Source: a bacterium HR33 (GTDB lineage Bacteria > Gemmatimonadota > Gemmatimonadetes > Gemmatimonadales > GWC2-71-9). Taken from it: 64,000 nucleotides of DNA. The translations under genes and the position numbers were made by a program. The DNA lies in contig BEIJ01000001.1 of NCBI GenBank assembly GCA_002923375.1, positions 372,001-436,000 of the forward strand, in the 5' to 3' direction. A model generated the notes under the pieces. The model made no database searches. It saw nothing but the letters and a program-made list of their open reading frames with translations, and had not been told where the DNA came from. Shown piece by piece: positions 16,871-26,532 of this stretch (its first letter is position 1; each line of letters starts with the position of its first letter).

Positions 16871-19777
16871 ATGAGTACCGCCCCGACCGCCGCTAATCCG
16901 GCCTCTGCGGCCACTCCCCTCGAACACCCCGACCGGTTCGTCAGCCGGCACATCGGCCCGCGTCCCGAACATATAGAGGAAATGCTCGGGACCCTGGGCT
17001 ACGACTCCCTGGACGCTCTGGTCGACGCCCTGGTGCCCGAGCAGATAAGACTGGGGAGGCAGCTGGAGCTCCCCGCGCCGCGCACCGAAGCCGAGGTTCT
17101 CAAAGCCCTCAGGGAGCTGGCATCTCAGAACCAGGTTTACAAGTCCTATATCGGAATGGGCTATTACGGGTGTTACACCCCGGCGGTGATCAAGCGCAAC
17201 GTGCTGGAAAACCCGGGCTGGTACACGGCTTATACCCCTTACCAGCCGGAGATCGCCCAGGGCCGCTTGGAAGCGCTGCTGAACTTCCAGACCATGGTGT
17301 CGGATCTCACCGGGCTGGAGATCGCCAACGCTTCTTTGTTGGACGAGGCCACCGCCGCCGCCGAGGCTATGGCGATGACCTTATCGGTGGTAGAGCACGG
17401 GGAACACCCGGTGTACCTGGTGGACGCAGGGTGCCATCCCCAGAACATCGCCGTGGTGAGGACCAGAGCGGAGGCCCGGGGGGTGGAGGTGGTAGTGGCG
17501 GATCCGGATGATTTCGGATTCGGGCCCGGGGTGATTGGAGCGCTGGTACAGTATCCCTCGACCGACGGGCGGATTCGCGACTTCCGAAAACTCTGCGAGC
17601 AGGCCAGCGCTGCAGGCGCGCTGGTCACGATGGCCACCGACCTTTTGGCGCTCACTTTGCTCACCCCTCCCGGTGAACTGGGAGCGCACATAGCGGTGGG
17701 CAACTCCCAGCGCTTCGGGGTGCCCTTGGGATACGGCGGCCCACACGCGGCGTTTTTCGCCACGCGCGAACAGTACAAACGTCACGTTCCGGGAAGGATT
17801 ATCGGAGTATCCCGGGACAGTTCGGGCAGGCCGGCCTTGCGGATGGCCCTTCAGACCCGAGAACAGCACATCCGCAGGGAGAAGGCCACCAGCAACGTCT
17901 GCACCGCCCAGGTGCTCCTCGCCGTGATGGCGGGCCTGTACGCCGTTTACCACGGTCCGGAACGCCTCAAAGCGATCGCACGGCGAGTGCACCGCCTGGC
18001 GGTCACGCTCGCTGAAGCGCTGCGGCGCCTGGACTACCGGATCGTACACCGGGACTTCTTCGACACCCTTTGCGTCGAGGCCGAGCCGGAGCGTATCGAG
18101 CGGGTGTTCAGAACCGCCCTGGAGCATCGCATCAACCTCAGGCGCATATCCGACTCCCGTATAGGAATCTCCCTCGACGAGACGACCTCGCCGGAAGACG
18201 TGGACGAGCTGGTGGAAGTCTTCAACCTGGGACGCCCGGCGGGGATCGGCGTTCGGGAATTGGAACCCCAACTCCCGGATGCCCTGCCCGCGGAGCTCGT
18301 CCGGCGGAGCGATTTCCTCCGTCACCCGGTCTTCAACCGCTACCACTCGGAGACCGAAATGCTCCGTTACCTAAAGCGGCTGGAAGATCGGGATCTGTCC
18401 CTCACCTCGGCCATGATCCCGCTGGGTTCGTGCACCATGAAGCTCAACGCGGCGGTCGAGATGGAGGCGATCACCTGGCCCGAGTTCGCCGACATACATC
18501 CTTTCGCTCCGCGAGAGCAGGCCAAGGGTTATCAGAAGCTCTTTGCCGACTTGGAAGCCTGGCTCTGCGAGATCACGGGCTTTGCCAAGATCTCGCTCCA
18601 GCCCAACGCCGGCTCCCAGGGGGAGCTGGCCGGCCTTCTCGTAATACGCGCTTACCACAAGTCGAGGGGAGAAGGACACCGAACTACCTGTTTAATCCCC
18701 CAATCCGCACACGGCACCAATCCCGCCAGCGCGGTGATGGCCGGTATGCGCGTAGTAGTGGTACGCACCGACAGCAAGGGAAACGTGGACCTCGAAGACC
18801 TGGAGGCCAAAGCCCGCGAGCACGCGGATACGCTCGGTGCCGTCATGGTCACCTATCCCTCCACTCACGGGGTGTTCGAGGACGGAATCCGCGAACTGTG
18901 CGACATCGTCCACCGCTACGGCGGGCAGGTGTACATGGACGGCGCCAACATGAACGCCCAAGTCGGTCTCTGCCGTCCGGCGGACATGGGGGCTGACGTC
19001 TGCCACCTGAACCTCCACAAAACCTTCTGCATCCCCCACGGCGGAGGGGGACCAGGGATGGGACCGATCGGCGTCGCCGCACACCTGGCCCCGTTCCTTC
19101 CGGATCACCCGGTGGTCCCGCTGGGAATCGAGCGCCCCTGCGGCACCATCTCGGCCGCGCCCTGGGGCAGCCCGTCGATTCTCCCTATCTCCTGGGCCTA
19201 CATAGCCCTCATGGGAGCCGAGGGGCTCACTCAGGCCACCAAGGTGGCGATCCTCAACGCCAACTACGTCGCCCGCCGCCTCGCGGGACATTATCGGCTC
19301 CTCTACAGCGGCCGCGAGGGGCTGATCGCCCACGAGTGCATCCTGGACACGAGGCCCTTCAAGCAGTCGGCCGGAATAGAGGTGGAAGACATCGCCAAGC
19401 GGCTGATCGATTACGGCTTCCATCCGCCGACCATCTCTTTCCCGGTCGCCGGCACTATGATGGTGGAGCCTACCGAGAGCGAGTCCAAAGAGGAACTCGA
19501 CCGCTTCTGCGACGCGATGATCGCGATCCGCGAAGAGATCCGGGAAATCGAAGAAGGCAGGGCAGATCGGGAGAACAACCTGCTCACCAATGCCCCCCAC
19601 ACGCTGGCCGCGGTGATCGCCGACGATTGGAACCGGCCTTACAGCCGGGAGAGAGCAGCTTTCCCCACGCCTTCGGTGCGGGAACACAAGGTCTGGCCTC
19701 CGGTCGGACGGGTAGACGCAGCTTACGGAGACCGCAACTTGGTCTGCGTCTGTCCACCGATCGAAGCCTATGCCTGA
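16871..19777 (+). CDS. gcvP: Glycine dehydrogenase (decarboxylating), single-chain P protein
   Basis: 968 residues, the fused one-chain form (E. coli-type) rather than split gcvPA/gcvPB. It decarboxylates glycine with PLP and loads the remaining aminomethyl group on the lipoyl arm of GcvH. Visible: the N-terminal [17 protein letters not shown], the [20 protein letters not shown] segment, and in the second half the PLP lysine K717 in [18 protein letters not shown]. It ends with the usual [19 protein letters not shown]. The stop overlaps the start of the LplA-like gene by 8 bases, implying one transcript. Nothing is missing. Confidence 0.97.
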   Translation: MSTAPTAANPASAATPLEHPDRFVSRHIGPRPEHIEEMLGTLGYDSLDALVDALVPEQIRLGRQLELPAPRTEAEVLKALRELASQNQVYKSYIGMGYYGCYTPAVIKRNVLENPGWYTAYTPYQPEIAQGRLEALLNFQTMVSDLTGLEIANASLLDEATAAAEAMAMTLSVVEHGEHPVYLVDAGCHPQNIAVVRTRAEARGVEVVVADPDDFGFGPGVIGALVQYPSTDGRIRDFRKLCEQASAAGALVTMATDLLALTLLTPPGELGAHIAVGNSQRFGVPLGYGGPHAAFFATREQYKRHVPGRIIGVSRDSSGRPALRMALQTREQHIRREKATSNVCTAQVLLAVMAGLYAVYHGPERLKAIARRVHRLAVTLAEALRRLDYRIVHRDFFDTLCVEAEPERIERVFRTALEHRINLRRISDSRIGISLDETTSPEDVDELVEVFNLGRPAGIGVRELEPQLPDALPAELVRRSDFLRHPVFNRYHSETEMLRYLKRLEDRDLSLTSAMIPLGSCTMKLNAAVEMEAITWPEFADIHPFAPREQAKGYQKLFADLEAWLCEITGFAKISLQPNAGSQGELAGLLVIRAYHKSRGEGHRTTCLIPQSAHGTNPASAVMAGMRVVVVRTDSKGNVDLEDLEAKAREHADTLGAVMVTYPSTHGVFEDGIRELCDIVHRYGGQVYMDGANMNAQVGLCRPADMGADVCHLNLHKTFCIPHGGGGPGMGPIGVAAHLAPFLPDHPVVPLGIERPCGTISAAPWGSPSILPISWAYIALMGAEGLTQATKVAILNANYVARRLAGHYRLLYSGREGLIAHECILDTRPFKQSAGIEVEDIAKRLIDYGFHPPTISFPVAGTMMVEPTESESKEELDRFCDAMIAIREEIREIEEGRADRENNLLTNAPHTLAAVIADDWNRPYSRERAAFPTPSVREHKVWPPVGRVDAAYGDRNLVCVCPPIEAYA

Positions 19778-20567
19778 GGATCCCGGACCGGCCCCGATTG
19801 GAAAGCTTGAGTGGCGCGTGCTGGTCGAGCCGCAAGGACGGCCGGGAGCGGAAAACATGGCCCTCGATCAGCAACTCTTGGAAGAGGTGGAGAGCCGCGG
19901 CGATGGAGTCGCCTATCTCCGGCTCTATCGCTGGTCACCCGCCTGCCTTTCTTTAGGGCGCAACGAGCGAGCCTCGGCCCGTTACGACCGGCACCGCATA
20001 GAAAAACTGAGACTCCCGGTAGTCCGCCGGCCCACCGGCGGGCGGGCGGTGTGGCACGATCGAGAAGTGACCTATGCGGTGGCGGCACCTCTAGCCGCGT
20101 TCGGCTCGCTCGGCGAAAGCTACCGCGCCATACATTTCCGCCTGCTATGCGCCTTGAGGCGGCTCGGGGTTCCGGCAACCTTGTCCTCAGGTCCCCCCCG
20201 CGGCGCCAGACTCGACATCGGTCCCTGCTTCAGCGCCGCCGTAGGGGGCGAGATCGTGGTGAACGGAAACAAGCTCGTGGGATCGGCGCAGGTGCGAGCA
20301 AGACGCGCCTTCCTGCAACACGGTTCCATTCTCTTGGAGGGCGACCAGAGCGTTGTACTATCCGTAACCCGCGCCTTCCAGTCAGCCGTCAACACCACCG
20401 GCTTGGCACAAACTCTCGGCAGAAACGTCGCTTTCGAGGAAGTGATGGAGGCGGTGCTGGAGACGTGGGCCCGTCCCGGAGAGGAGATCGAAACGATGGA
20501 TTCGCCGCGGGTCGATCCCGGAGCGCTGGCCTTCTTCTCGGACCCCGCCTGGACCTGGCGCCGCTGA
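19770..20567 (+). CDS. Lipoate-protein ligase A / octanoyltransferase LipM-like protein
   Basis: 265 residues of the BPL/LplA/LipB catalytic fold. The lipoyl-binding motif [12 protein letters not shown] is intact, as are [15 protein letters not shown] with the conserved lysine and [10 protein letters not shown] cysteine (C153) lies in [12 protein letters not shown], where LipM-type octanoyltransferases have their catalytic cysteine. It could therefore be an octanoyltransferase that modifies GcvH, as in Bacillus, rather than an ATP-using ligase. It overlaps gcvP by 8 bases, which favours GcvH as the target. A LipB gene exists at 41187, so the two may serve different substrates. The family is certain, the exact reaction is not. 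Confidence 0.85.
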   Translation: MPEDPGPAPIGKLEWRVLVEPQGRPGAENMALDQQLLEEVESRGDGVAYLRLYRWSPACLSLGRNERASARYDRHRIEKLRLPVVRRPTGGRAVWHDREVTYAVAAPLAAFGSLGESYRAIHFRLLCALRRLGVPATLSSGPPRGARLDIGPCFSAAVGGEIVVNGNKLVGSAQVRARRAFLQHGSILLEGDQSVVLSVTRAFQSAVNTTGLAQTLGRNVAFEEVMEAVLETWARPGEEIETMDSPRVDPGALAFFSDPAWTWRR

Positions 20568-20589
20568 CGGGAAAGTCCATATTGGGGGC

Positions 20590-22248
20590 ATGTTGCGAAG
20601 AGCGAGAGCTACCCTCGGGCTCCTCCTCGGACCGCTCATAGCTGCCGGATGCGCCGAATCCAACGGCTGCGAAGGTGACTGGTGCGGCACCGCCGTGATC
20701 GTCGGCGCCGATGCAGACGTGCTGTTCCCGCCCACCATGCAGGGCGATGTGGCCAACGCGATCGTGGACCTGGTATTCTTGAAGCTCGCCGACATAGGAG
20801 CGGACCTCAACACGCTCGGCGACGCGGGGTTCGAACCCCGTCTGGCGCGCTCCTGGACCTTCGAGGACTCGGTCACCATTCGGTTCCAGCTCGATCCCCG
20901 GGCGCGCTGGCACGACGGGCGCCCGGTCACCGCCTCGGACGTGGAATTCACCTTCGAGATCTACCGGGACACCTTGGTCAACTCCCCCCAGCGACCGATG
21001 CTGGATCGCATTGCCGCGGTGACCGCCGCCGATTCGCTCTCGGTGGTCTTTCGCTTCGACCGCTTCTACCCTGAACAGTTCTTCGACGCGGTTCACCACA
21101 TGAGGATCCTGCCGCGCCACTGGCTGGATACCATCCCCAGACGCGAACTCGCTGCCCACCCCTTCACCAGAAACCCCGTGGGGAACGGACCGTACCGCCT
21201 GGTACGCTGGAACCGGGGAGAATCGATCGAACTTGCGGGCGATTCCACGTTTTTCCTCGGGCGGCCCGGGCTGCGCCGAATCATCTGGCAGGTGGTTGCC
21301 GACCCGGGCGTGGGGATCACCCGGCTGGTGGCCGGCGAGGCCGATGTGCTCAACTTCATCGGTACCCCGGAGAACTTGGCTCGAGTGCGCCAGGCTCCTC
21401 ACCTGCGCACGGTGAGCTATAGGTCCAACCAATACGCTTACATCGGCTTCAACTTCCGCAACCCCGCACGCCAGCGGGAACCGCACCCCATCTTTGCCGA
21501 GCGCGACCTGCGCAGAGCGCTTTCCATGGCGGTAGACCGGGCCGCTGTGGTCGATGCCGTATTGGGCGAGCTCGGCACCGTCCTCGAGGGTCCAATCACA
21601 TCCTTCATGTGGATTTGGAGCGACACACTCAAAGCCCTCCCGTTCGACTCCGCCAGAGCGCGCCGGACCCTGGAGCAACTGGGCTGGATCGACCGTGACG
21701 GGGACGGCGTGAGAGAACGGGGAGGCTTAAAGCTCGCCTTCGAGCTGCTGGTTCCTACTACCAGTCAGCTGAGGCGCCGGGCGGCCGTAATCGTTCAGGA
21801 ACAGCTGCGCCGGGTGGGCGCGGCCATGAGTATCAACGAACTGGACTGGAGCACCTTTCTGAGCCGCGCCGCAGCGGGCCAGTTCGACGCCATCTTCGGA
21901 GCTTGGGCCCTGGATCCTTCACCCCGCCAGCTGCGGCAATACTGGGGAAGCCCGGGGATCGGCGGGTTCAACTATCAAAAGTACCGCAGCCCAGAGTTCG
22001 ATCGCCTGGTGGAACGCGCCTCGGCCACCGGCGATCGGGCACAGGCCCTCGAACTGTGGCACCGCGCGATCGGAGTGATCACCCAGGACGCTCCAGCCAT
22101 CTGGATCTACGCGCCGCGCCCCGTGGCCGCGGTACATCGCCGCTTCGAAAACGTGACCATCCGCTCCGACCAGTGGGCCGCCACCCTGTGGACCTGGCGG
22201 GTCAGCCCCGACAACTTACTCCCCCGCGACAGGATCGCCGTGCACTAG
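20590..22248 (+). CDS. Peptide ABC transporter substrate-binding lipoprotein
   Basis: 552 residues, family 5 solute-binding protein (OppA/DppA type). The signal peptide ends in a lipobox, PLIAAGC, so the mature protein starts at a lipidated cysteine and sits in the periplasm on the membrane. The family features are visible: GFEPRLARSWTFED, RWHDGRPVTASDVEFTFE, YRLVRWNRGESIELAG, and the RALSMAVDRAAVVD helix. It should bind di- or oligopeptides and deliver them to the two permeases downstream. The start codon is 22 bases after the LplA-like gene, so the transporter could share its transcript. A tRNA-like GGGTTCGAACCCC stretch near 20828 is simply coding. Confidence 0.9.
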   Translation: MLRRARATLGLLLGPLIAAGCAESNGCEGDWCGTAVIVGADADVLFPPTMQGDVANAIVDLVFLKLADIGADLNTLGDAGFEPRLARSWTFEDSVTIRFQLDPRARWHDGRPVTASDVEFTFEIYRDTLVNSPQRPMLDRIAAVTAADSLSVVFRFDRFYPEQFFDAVHHMRILPRHWLDTIPRRELAAHPFTRNPVGNGPYRLVRWNRGESIELAGDSTFFLGRPGLRRIIWQVVADPGVGITRLVAGEADVLNFIGTPENLARVRQAPHLRTVSYRSNQYAYIGFNFRNPARQREPHPIFAERDLRRALSMAVDRAAVVDAVLGELGTVLEGPITSFMWIWSDTLKALPFDSARARRTLEQLGWIDRDGDGVRERGGLKLAFELLVPTTSQLRRRAAVIVQEQLRRVGAAMSINELDWSTFLSRAAAGQFDAIFGAWALDPSPRQLRQYWGSPGIGGFNYQKYRSPEFDRLVERASATGDRAQALELWHRAIGVITQDAPAIWIYAPRPVAAVHRRFENVTIRSDQWAATLWTWRVSPDNLLPRDRIAVH

Positions 22249-22249
22249 T

Positions 22250-23224
22250 GTGATCGCCTTCGTCACGCGCCGCCTCGCCCAGGCGCTGCTGATCGCCCTC
22301 GGCGTGGTGACCCTGACCTTCATACTGCTGCACGCCGCACCCGGCGATCCTTTTGCGGCCGCCGCGGAGTCGCCCTACCTCTCGCCCCAGGCGATCGAAC
22401 AGGCCCGCAGGAACTACGGCCTAGATCGACCTCTCTGGGTGCAGTACCTGCGTTACGTCGGCAACTTGGCCCGCGGCGACATGGGAGTCTCTTTCAGCCT
22501 CCACCGCCCGGTGAGCGAAGCCCTGCTCGATGCTCTGCCGAACACCCTCCTCCTCGCCGCGGCCGCGCTCATCTTGGACTTCGGGCTGGGTATAACCGTG
22601 GGCACGCTTCAAGGCATGCGGGCGGGAACGAGGCTCGACCGGACGCTTTCCATCGTGACCCTGGCCCTGTTTTCCACTCCGGTATTCTGGCTCGGCCTCA
22701 TGCTGCTTTTGGTGTTCTCGCAAACGCTAGGGTTGTTCCCCGTAGGGGGAGTTACCGACCCTGTGCTCTATCCCTCTCTGTCGCCCCTCGGCAAGCTGCT
22801 CGACCGCCTGTGGCATCTGTGCCTCCCCGCCTGGACCCTCGGCCTGGTGGGAGCGGCGGGCACCGCCCGCTATCAGCGGGCCGCGATACTGGAAGTCGTC
22901 CGCCAAGACTTCATCCGAGCCGCCCGCGCCCGAGGGCTCTCCGAACGGGCGGTGGCAATGCGGCACGCCCTGAGAAATGCCCTGCTGCCCACCATAACCC
23001 TGTTCGGGCTCACCTTCCCGGTTCTTCTGTCCGGAGCGGTGCTGGTGGAAACCGTTTTTTCCTGGCCGGGCATGGGTAAGCTCACCGTGGATGCGGTGCT
23101 CCGCCGCGACTACCCGCTGGTCCTGGGCGCTACGGTGCTGGCCGCGCTGATGGTGGTGCTGGGCAATCTGCTGGCGGATCTCGCGTACCGAGTAGCAGAT
23201 CCGCGCACGCGAGAGGAAAGGTGA
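22250..23224 (+). CDS. Peptide ABC transporter permease, DppB type
   Basis: 324 residues with about six membrane helices. It begins at a GTG one base after the stop of the binding protein. The N-terminus FVTRRLAQALLIALGVVTLTF is typical of DppB/OppB, followed by the periplasmic LLHAAPGDPF loop and, near the C-terminus, the EAA coupling loop in RARGLSERAVAMRHALRNAL, which contacts the ATPase. It forms the inner-membrane channel with the next protein. Its stop overlaps the next start in a GTGA junction. Confidence 0.93.
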   Translation: MIAFVTRRLAQALLIALGVVTLTFILLHAAPGDPFAAAAESPYLSPQAIEQARRNYGLDRPLWVQYLRYVGNLARGDMGVSFSLHRPVSEALLDALPNTLLLAAAALILDFGLGITVGTLQGMRAGTRLDRTLSIVTLALFSTPVFWLGLMLLLVFSQTLGLFPVGGVTDPVLYPSLSPLGKLLDRLWHLCLPAWTLGLVGAAGTARYQRAAILEVVRQDFIRAARARGLSERAVAMRHALRNALLPTITLFGLTFPVLLSGAVLVETVFSWPGMGKLTVDAVLRRDYPLVLGATVLAALMVVLGNLLADLAYRVADPRTREER

Positions 23225-24201
23225 ACCGCCTGAGAGCCCTTTTGATCGCCGGCTCCGGCGCTTTGATCTGGATTCGCTGGCAGAGAATCTGGGACTTGTT
23301 GCAGGCCGGAGACTTCTCCGACCGTATGGCCGCGCTGGCGGCCTTGGCTGCACCTCTGGTTTTTGCCTTGGGCCGCTTGCCGGACCGCTGGAAAAGAGCC
23401 CGGCTCGACGCCAGCGCTTGGGTGGTTCTGGCGATCTTGGCTGCGGCCCTTCTTGCACCGGTACTCGCCCCGTACGACCCCACCGCGCAGTTGGATCTGG
23501 CCAACCGCCGCCTGTTGCCCCCTTCGCCGGCGCATCCATTAGGCACCGATCTTTTCAGCCGCGACCTCTTGAGCCGCCTCCTCTATGGCGCAAGACTGTC
23601 CCTTTGGATCGCCTGCTTCTCCGTTGCGATTGCAGTGGTGGTAGGTACCGGAGTCGGCTTGGCGGCGGGTTATCTCGGGGGAACCGCAGACGCCCTGATA
23701 ATGAGATTGGTGGATACCGCCCTCGCCATCCCGCGCATTTTCCTCTTGCTGGTAGTACTGACGCTTTGGGAGCAGGGTGGAATTATGACCATGGTTTTGG
23801 TCCTGGGTCTTACGAGCTGGTTCGGCACCAGCCGCCTGGTGCGAGCGGAGGTGCTGAGCCTGAAGCAACGCGACTTTGTGACCGCCGCCCGGGCGCTGGG
23901 AATCGCACCGATTGCGATTCTTTTGAAACACATCCTGCCCAATGCGCTCGCTCCGGTCATAGTCACCGCCACGTTGGGCGTCGGCCAGATCGTCCTCACC
24001 GAGGCGGCCTTGTCGTACCTGGGGGTGGGAGTTCCGCCGCCCCACCCCTCGTGGGGAAGCATGATCGCGGACGCCCAACCGTTCCTCCCCACCCACCCGT
24101 GGATGGCGATAGTACCGGGCTTGGCTTTGGCCGGAACGGTGGTCGCCTTCAGCTTTTTCGGCGAGTCGCTGCAAGCCAAACTCGATCCCCGGAGGCGATG
24201 A
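23221..24201 (+). CDS. Peptide ABC transporter permease, DppC type
   Basis: 326 residues from a GTG in the GTGA overlap. Compared with E. coli DppC it has an extended N-terminus with an extra hydrophobic segment around MAALAALAAPLVFALG before the usual DppC start (LAAALLAPVLAPYDPTAQ). The conserved HPLGTDLFSRDLLSRLLYGARLSL motif region and the EAA loop (RALGIAPIAILLKHILPNAL) are present. It pairs with DppB to form the translocation pore. The stop overlaps the ATPase start as ATGA. The extra N-terminal helix is odd but seen in some members. Confidence 0.93.
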   Translation: MNRLRALLIAGSGALIWIRWQRIWDLLQAGDFSDRMAALAALAAPLVFALGRLPDRWKRARLDASAWVVLAILAAALLAPVLAPYDPTAQLDLANRRLLPPSPAHPLGTDLFSRDLLSRLLYGARLSLWIACFSVAIAVVVGTGVGLAAGYLGGTADALIMRLVDTALAIPRIFLLLVVLTLWEQGGIMTMVLVLGLTSWFGTSRLVRAEVLSLKQRDFVTAARALGIAPIAILLKHILPNALAPVIVTATLGVGQIVLTEAALSYLGVGVPPPHPSWGSMIADAQPFLPTHPWMAIVPGLALAGTVVAFSFFGESLQAKLDPRRR

Positions 24202-25187
24202 ACCCGCTGCTCAGCGTCAGAGAACTTACCGTGGGGTTCGAAACGCCCAAGGGCCCGGTGCGAGTGGTGGACGGGGTGAGCCTGGAGCTGGCCGAAGGAG
24301 AAACACTGGGACTGGTGGGAGAGTCGGGATCCGGAAAGAGTACGCTGGCGCTTTCCTTGGGGCGACTGCTGGACGAACCGCCCGCTTTCATCGATCCGGG
24401 CAGTCGCATCGAGTACGCTGGAGTGAATCTCCTGGCACTCGATCCCGAGCGGCTCAGAACCTACCGGGGCAAGGCGATCGCTTGGATCTTTCAAGACCCC
24501 GCATCCAGTCTGGATCCGGTGATCAAGGTCGGTCACCAGATCGCCGAAGCGGTTTGCGCCCATAGCGACGTCGGAAGGAAGGCGGCTTGGAATCGAGCGG
24601 TCGAGCTGCTCGCGCTCGTGGGACTGAACGATCCCCGAGATGCGGCACACTGTTATCCCCATCAGCTCAGCGGGGGAATGCGGCAGCGAGTGGCGATCGC
24701 CGCGGCCTTGGCCGGCGAGCCGAAGCTCCTAGTAGCAGACGAGCCCACCACCGCCCTGGACGTCACCCTTCAGGCCCAAATACTGGCCCTCCTCGGCGAT
24801 CTCAGGGAGCGGCTGGGAATGGCCCTGCTGCTGATCACCCACGACCTGGGAGTAGTGGCCGATATAGCGGATCGAGTTGCGGTAATGTATGCCGGACGGC
24901 TGGTGGAAGAGGGCGGAAAAGAGCAGGTATTGAAGCAGCCGGCCCATCCGTACACCGAAGCGCTGCTCCGAGCCACACCCAGACTACATCGAACGGGACC
25001 AAGACTCCCTGCCATCCCCGGCGCAGCACCCGATCCCACCAGTTGGCCGTCCGGGTGCCGGTTTCATCCGCGCTGCCGTTACGCTTGGGACCGGTGCAGC
25101 AGCGAAGAGCCCTCGCAGTTAAGCGGGGAAACCGGGCGATGGGTGAGGTGCTGGCTGGCTACCGAGCCACAGCGGCGGCGAGGATGA
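24198..25187 (+). CDS. Peptide ABC transporter ATP-binding protein, DppD type
   Basis: 329 residues, starting at the ATG in the ATGA overlap at 24198; longer upstream frames are meaningless. It has the full ABC ATPase set: Walker A GESGSGKST, Q-loop IFQDPASSLDP, signature LSGGMRQRVAIA, Walker B LLVADEPTTALD, and H-loop LLITHDLG. The C-terminal oligopeptide-transporter extension has cysteines in CRFHPRCRYAWDRC, which in Dpp/Opp ATPases can hold an iron-sulfur cluster. It powers import with the DppF-type partner encoded next, with which it overlaps by ATGA. Confidence 0.94.
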   Translation: MNPLLSVRELTVGFETPKGPVRVVDGVSLELAEGETLGLVGESGSGKSTLALSLGRLLDEPPAFIDPGSRIEYAGVNLLALDPERLRTYRGKAIAWIFQDPASSLDPVIKVGHQIAEAVCAHSDVGRKAAWNRAVELLALVGLNDPRDAAHCYPHQLSGGMRQRVAIAAALAGEPKLLVADEPTTALDVTLQAQILALLGDLRERLGMALLLITHDLGVVADIADRVAVMYAGRLVEEGGKEQVLKQPAHPYTEALLRATPRLHRTGPRLPAIPGAAPDPTSWPSGCRFHPRCRYAWDRCSSEEPSQLSGETGRWVRCWLATEPQRRRG

Positions 25188-26170
25188 CCGAGCTGGTAAG
25201 AGCCGAGTCGCTGGTGAAACACTTCCCCTCGGGTGGCTGGCTGTTGGGGCGCAGGCCACCGGTTAGAGCCTTGAACGGCGTCACGCTCTCCGTCCTGCGA
25301 GGCGAGACACTGGCGCTCGTGGGAGAAAGCGGCAGCGGCAAGACGACCTTGGCGCGCTGCCTTTTGCGTTTGACCGCTCCCACGGCGGGCCGGGTGGTTT
25401 TCGACGGGATCGACCTTTTCTCCCTTCCGGAGCCGGAGATCAGGAAGCTCAGGCGCAGGATGCAACTGGTTTTCCAGGACCCCGCTGCGGCGCTAAATCC
25501 GAGAATGACGGCTGGCGCGGCGATTCGCGAACCTCTTGAAGCACATGGTATCTCCCGCGGCAGCGAAGCGAAGGCTCGCGTCTCGGCGCTGCTGGCGGAG
25601 GTGGGCTTGCCGCCGGGCTTGGCCGAAAGGTTTCCCCATGAGCTCTCTGGCGGCCAGCGGCAGCGGGTAGTGATAGCCCGTGCTCTCTCATTGGAGCCCG
25701 AATTCCTAGTGCTAGACGAGCCGGTTTCTAACCTCGACGTCTCGGTGGCGGCGCAGATACTCAACCTGCTCGCCGATCTCCAGGAAAAACGCGGGCTTAC
25801 GTACCTGCTTATCGCCCACGACCTTTCCGTGGTGCGCCACATGGCCTCGCGAGTGGCGGTCCTCTACGCCGGGCGAATAGTGGAAATCGGCCCTTGCGAC
25901 GAGCTGTACGAACGGCCTCTGCACCCCTATACCGAGGCGCTCTTGTCGGCGGTTCCCTCCCCCGACCCCCTGCAGAGCAAACGCCGCGTGATCCTAGGTG
26001 GAGAGCCTCCCAGCCCCCGCAGGATCCCGGCCGGCTGTCCTTTTTACGGTCGATGCCACCACACCCGGAGAGACGATCGGTGCGCCGGGGAACTCCCGGT
26101 TCTGCGGGAAGTCGGCTCCGCACACTGGTCCGCCTGCCATTACGCAGAAACGCTGGGCGCCCGGCGCTGA
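25184..26170 (+). CDS. Peptide ABC transporter ATP-binding protein, DppF type
   Basis: 328 residues from the ATG at 25184. ABC motifs: Walker A GESGSGKTT, Q-loop VFQDPAAALNPRM, signature LSGGQRQRVVIARAL, Walker B FLVLDEPVSNLD, and H-loop LIAHDLSVVRHM. The C-terminal extension has CPFYGRCHH and a later cysteine pair like its partner. DppD and DppF form a heterodimer on the cytoplasmic face of the permease. It completes a five-gene importer operon (binding protein, two permeases, two ATPases) in which every junction overlaps or abuts. Confidence 0.94.
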   Translation: MTELVRAESLVKHFPSGGWLLGRRPPVRALNGVTLSVLRGETLALVGESGSGKTTLARCLLRLTAPTAGRVVFDGIDLFSLPEPEIRKLRRRMQLVFQDPAAALNPRMTAGAAIREPLEAHGISRGSEAKARVSALLAEVGLPPGLAERFPHELSGGQRQRVVIARALSLEPEFLVLDEPVSNLDVSVAAQILNLLADLQEKRGLTYLLIAHDLSVVRHMASRVAVLYAGRIVEIGPCDELYERPLHPYTEALLSAVPSPDPLQSKRRVILGGEPPSPRRIPAGCPFYGRCHHTRRDDRCAGELPVLREVGSAHWSACHYAETLGARR

Positions 26171-26285
26171 GGACGGACTGCGCATATTTTGCTTGCTACG
26201 TGCAGCACAACGGCGTATTTTGGCCTTGCACCAGCTTCACGCAGGTTGAAAAATTGCGGTTGCAGACTACTCACCAGGAGAGACC

Positions 26286-26468
26286 ATGACAGATCCCCTC
26301 GCGGTCTTACGGGCTGAGAGAGAAAGGCTCACTGCCGAACTCAAAAAAATCGAACGGGCCATTCGAGCCTTGGGCGGAGGAAGGAGGGGTCGGCCTCCGG
26401 GTAAGCGAGGCCGCGGCCGCCGGCGTAAAGGCACCCGAAGGACCAGACGAGCGGCCAATCAGGGTTGA
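26286..26468 (+). CDS. Small basic protein with AT-hook-like tail
   Basis: 60 residues. The first 30 (MTDPLAVLRAERERLTAELKK then IERAIRAL) are a charged amphipathic helix that could form a coiled coil. The rest is Gly/Arg/Lys-rich and includes RRGRPPGKRGRGRRRKG, which resembles an AT-hook (R-G-R-P core) next to a polybasic stretch. A CAGGAGAGACC ribosome site precedes the ATG. The gene stands between the peptide transporter and a Na+/solute symporter, with about 115 gene-free bases upstream and 64 downstream. DNA or RNA binding is inferred from charge and motif only; I know of no named family. Confidence 0.6.
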   Translation: MTDPLAVLRAERERLTAELKKIERAIRALGGGRRGRPPGKRGRGRRRKGTRRTRRAANQG

Positions 26469-26532
26469 TTTAGGGAAATTTTCGCAACACTCTGACACCA
26501 CCCTAACGGTCTAGCGCCGGGAAGCATTTCCG

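Noticed and set aside
20820-20850. A tRNA T-arm-like GGGTTCGAACCCC sequence
   Set aside because: It lies inside the peptide-binding protein gene and encodes the family's conserved GFEPRLARSW; no D-arm, anticodon arm or acceptor stem surrounds it.
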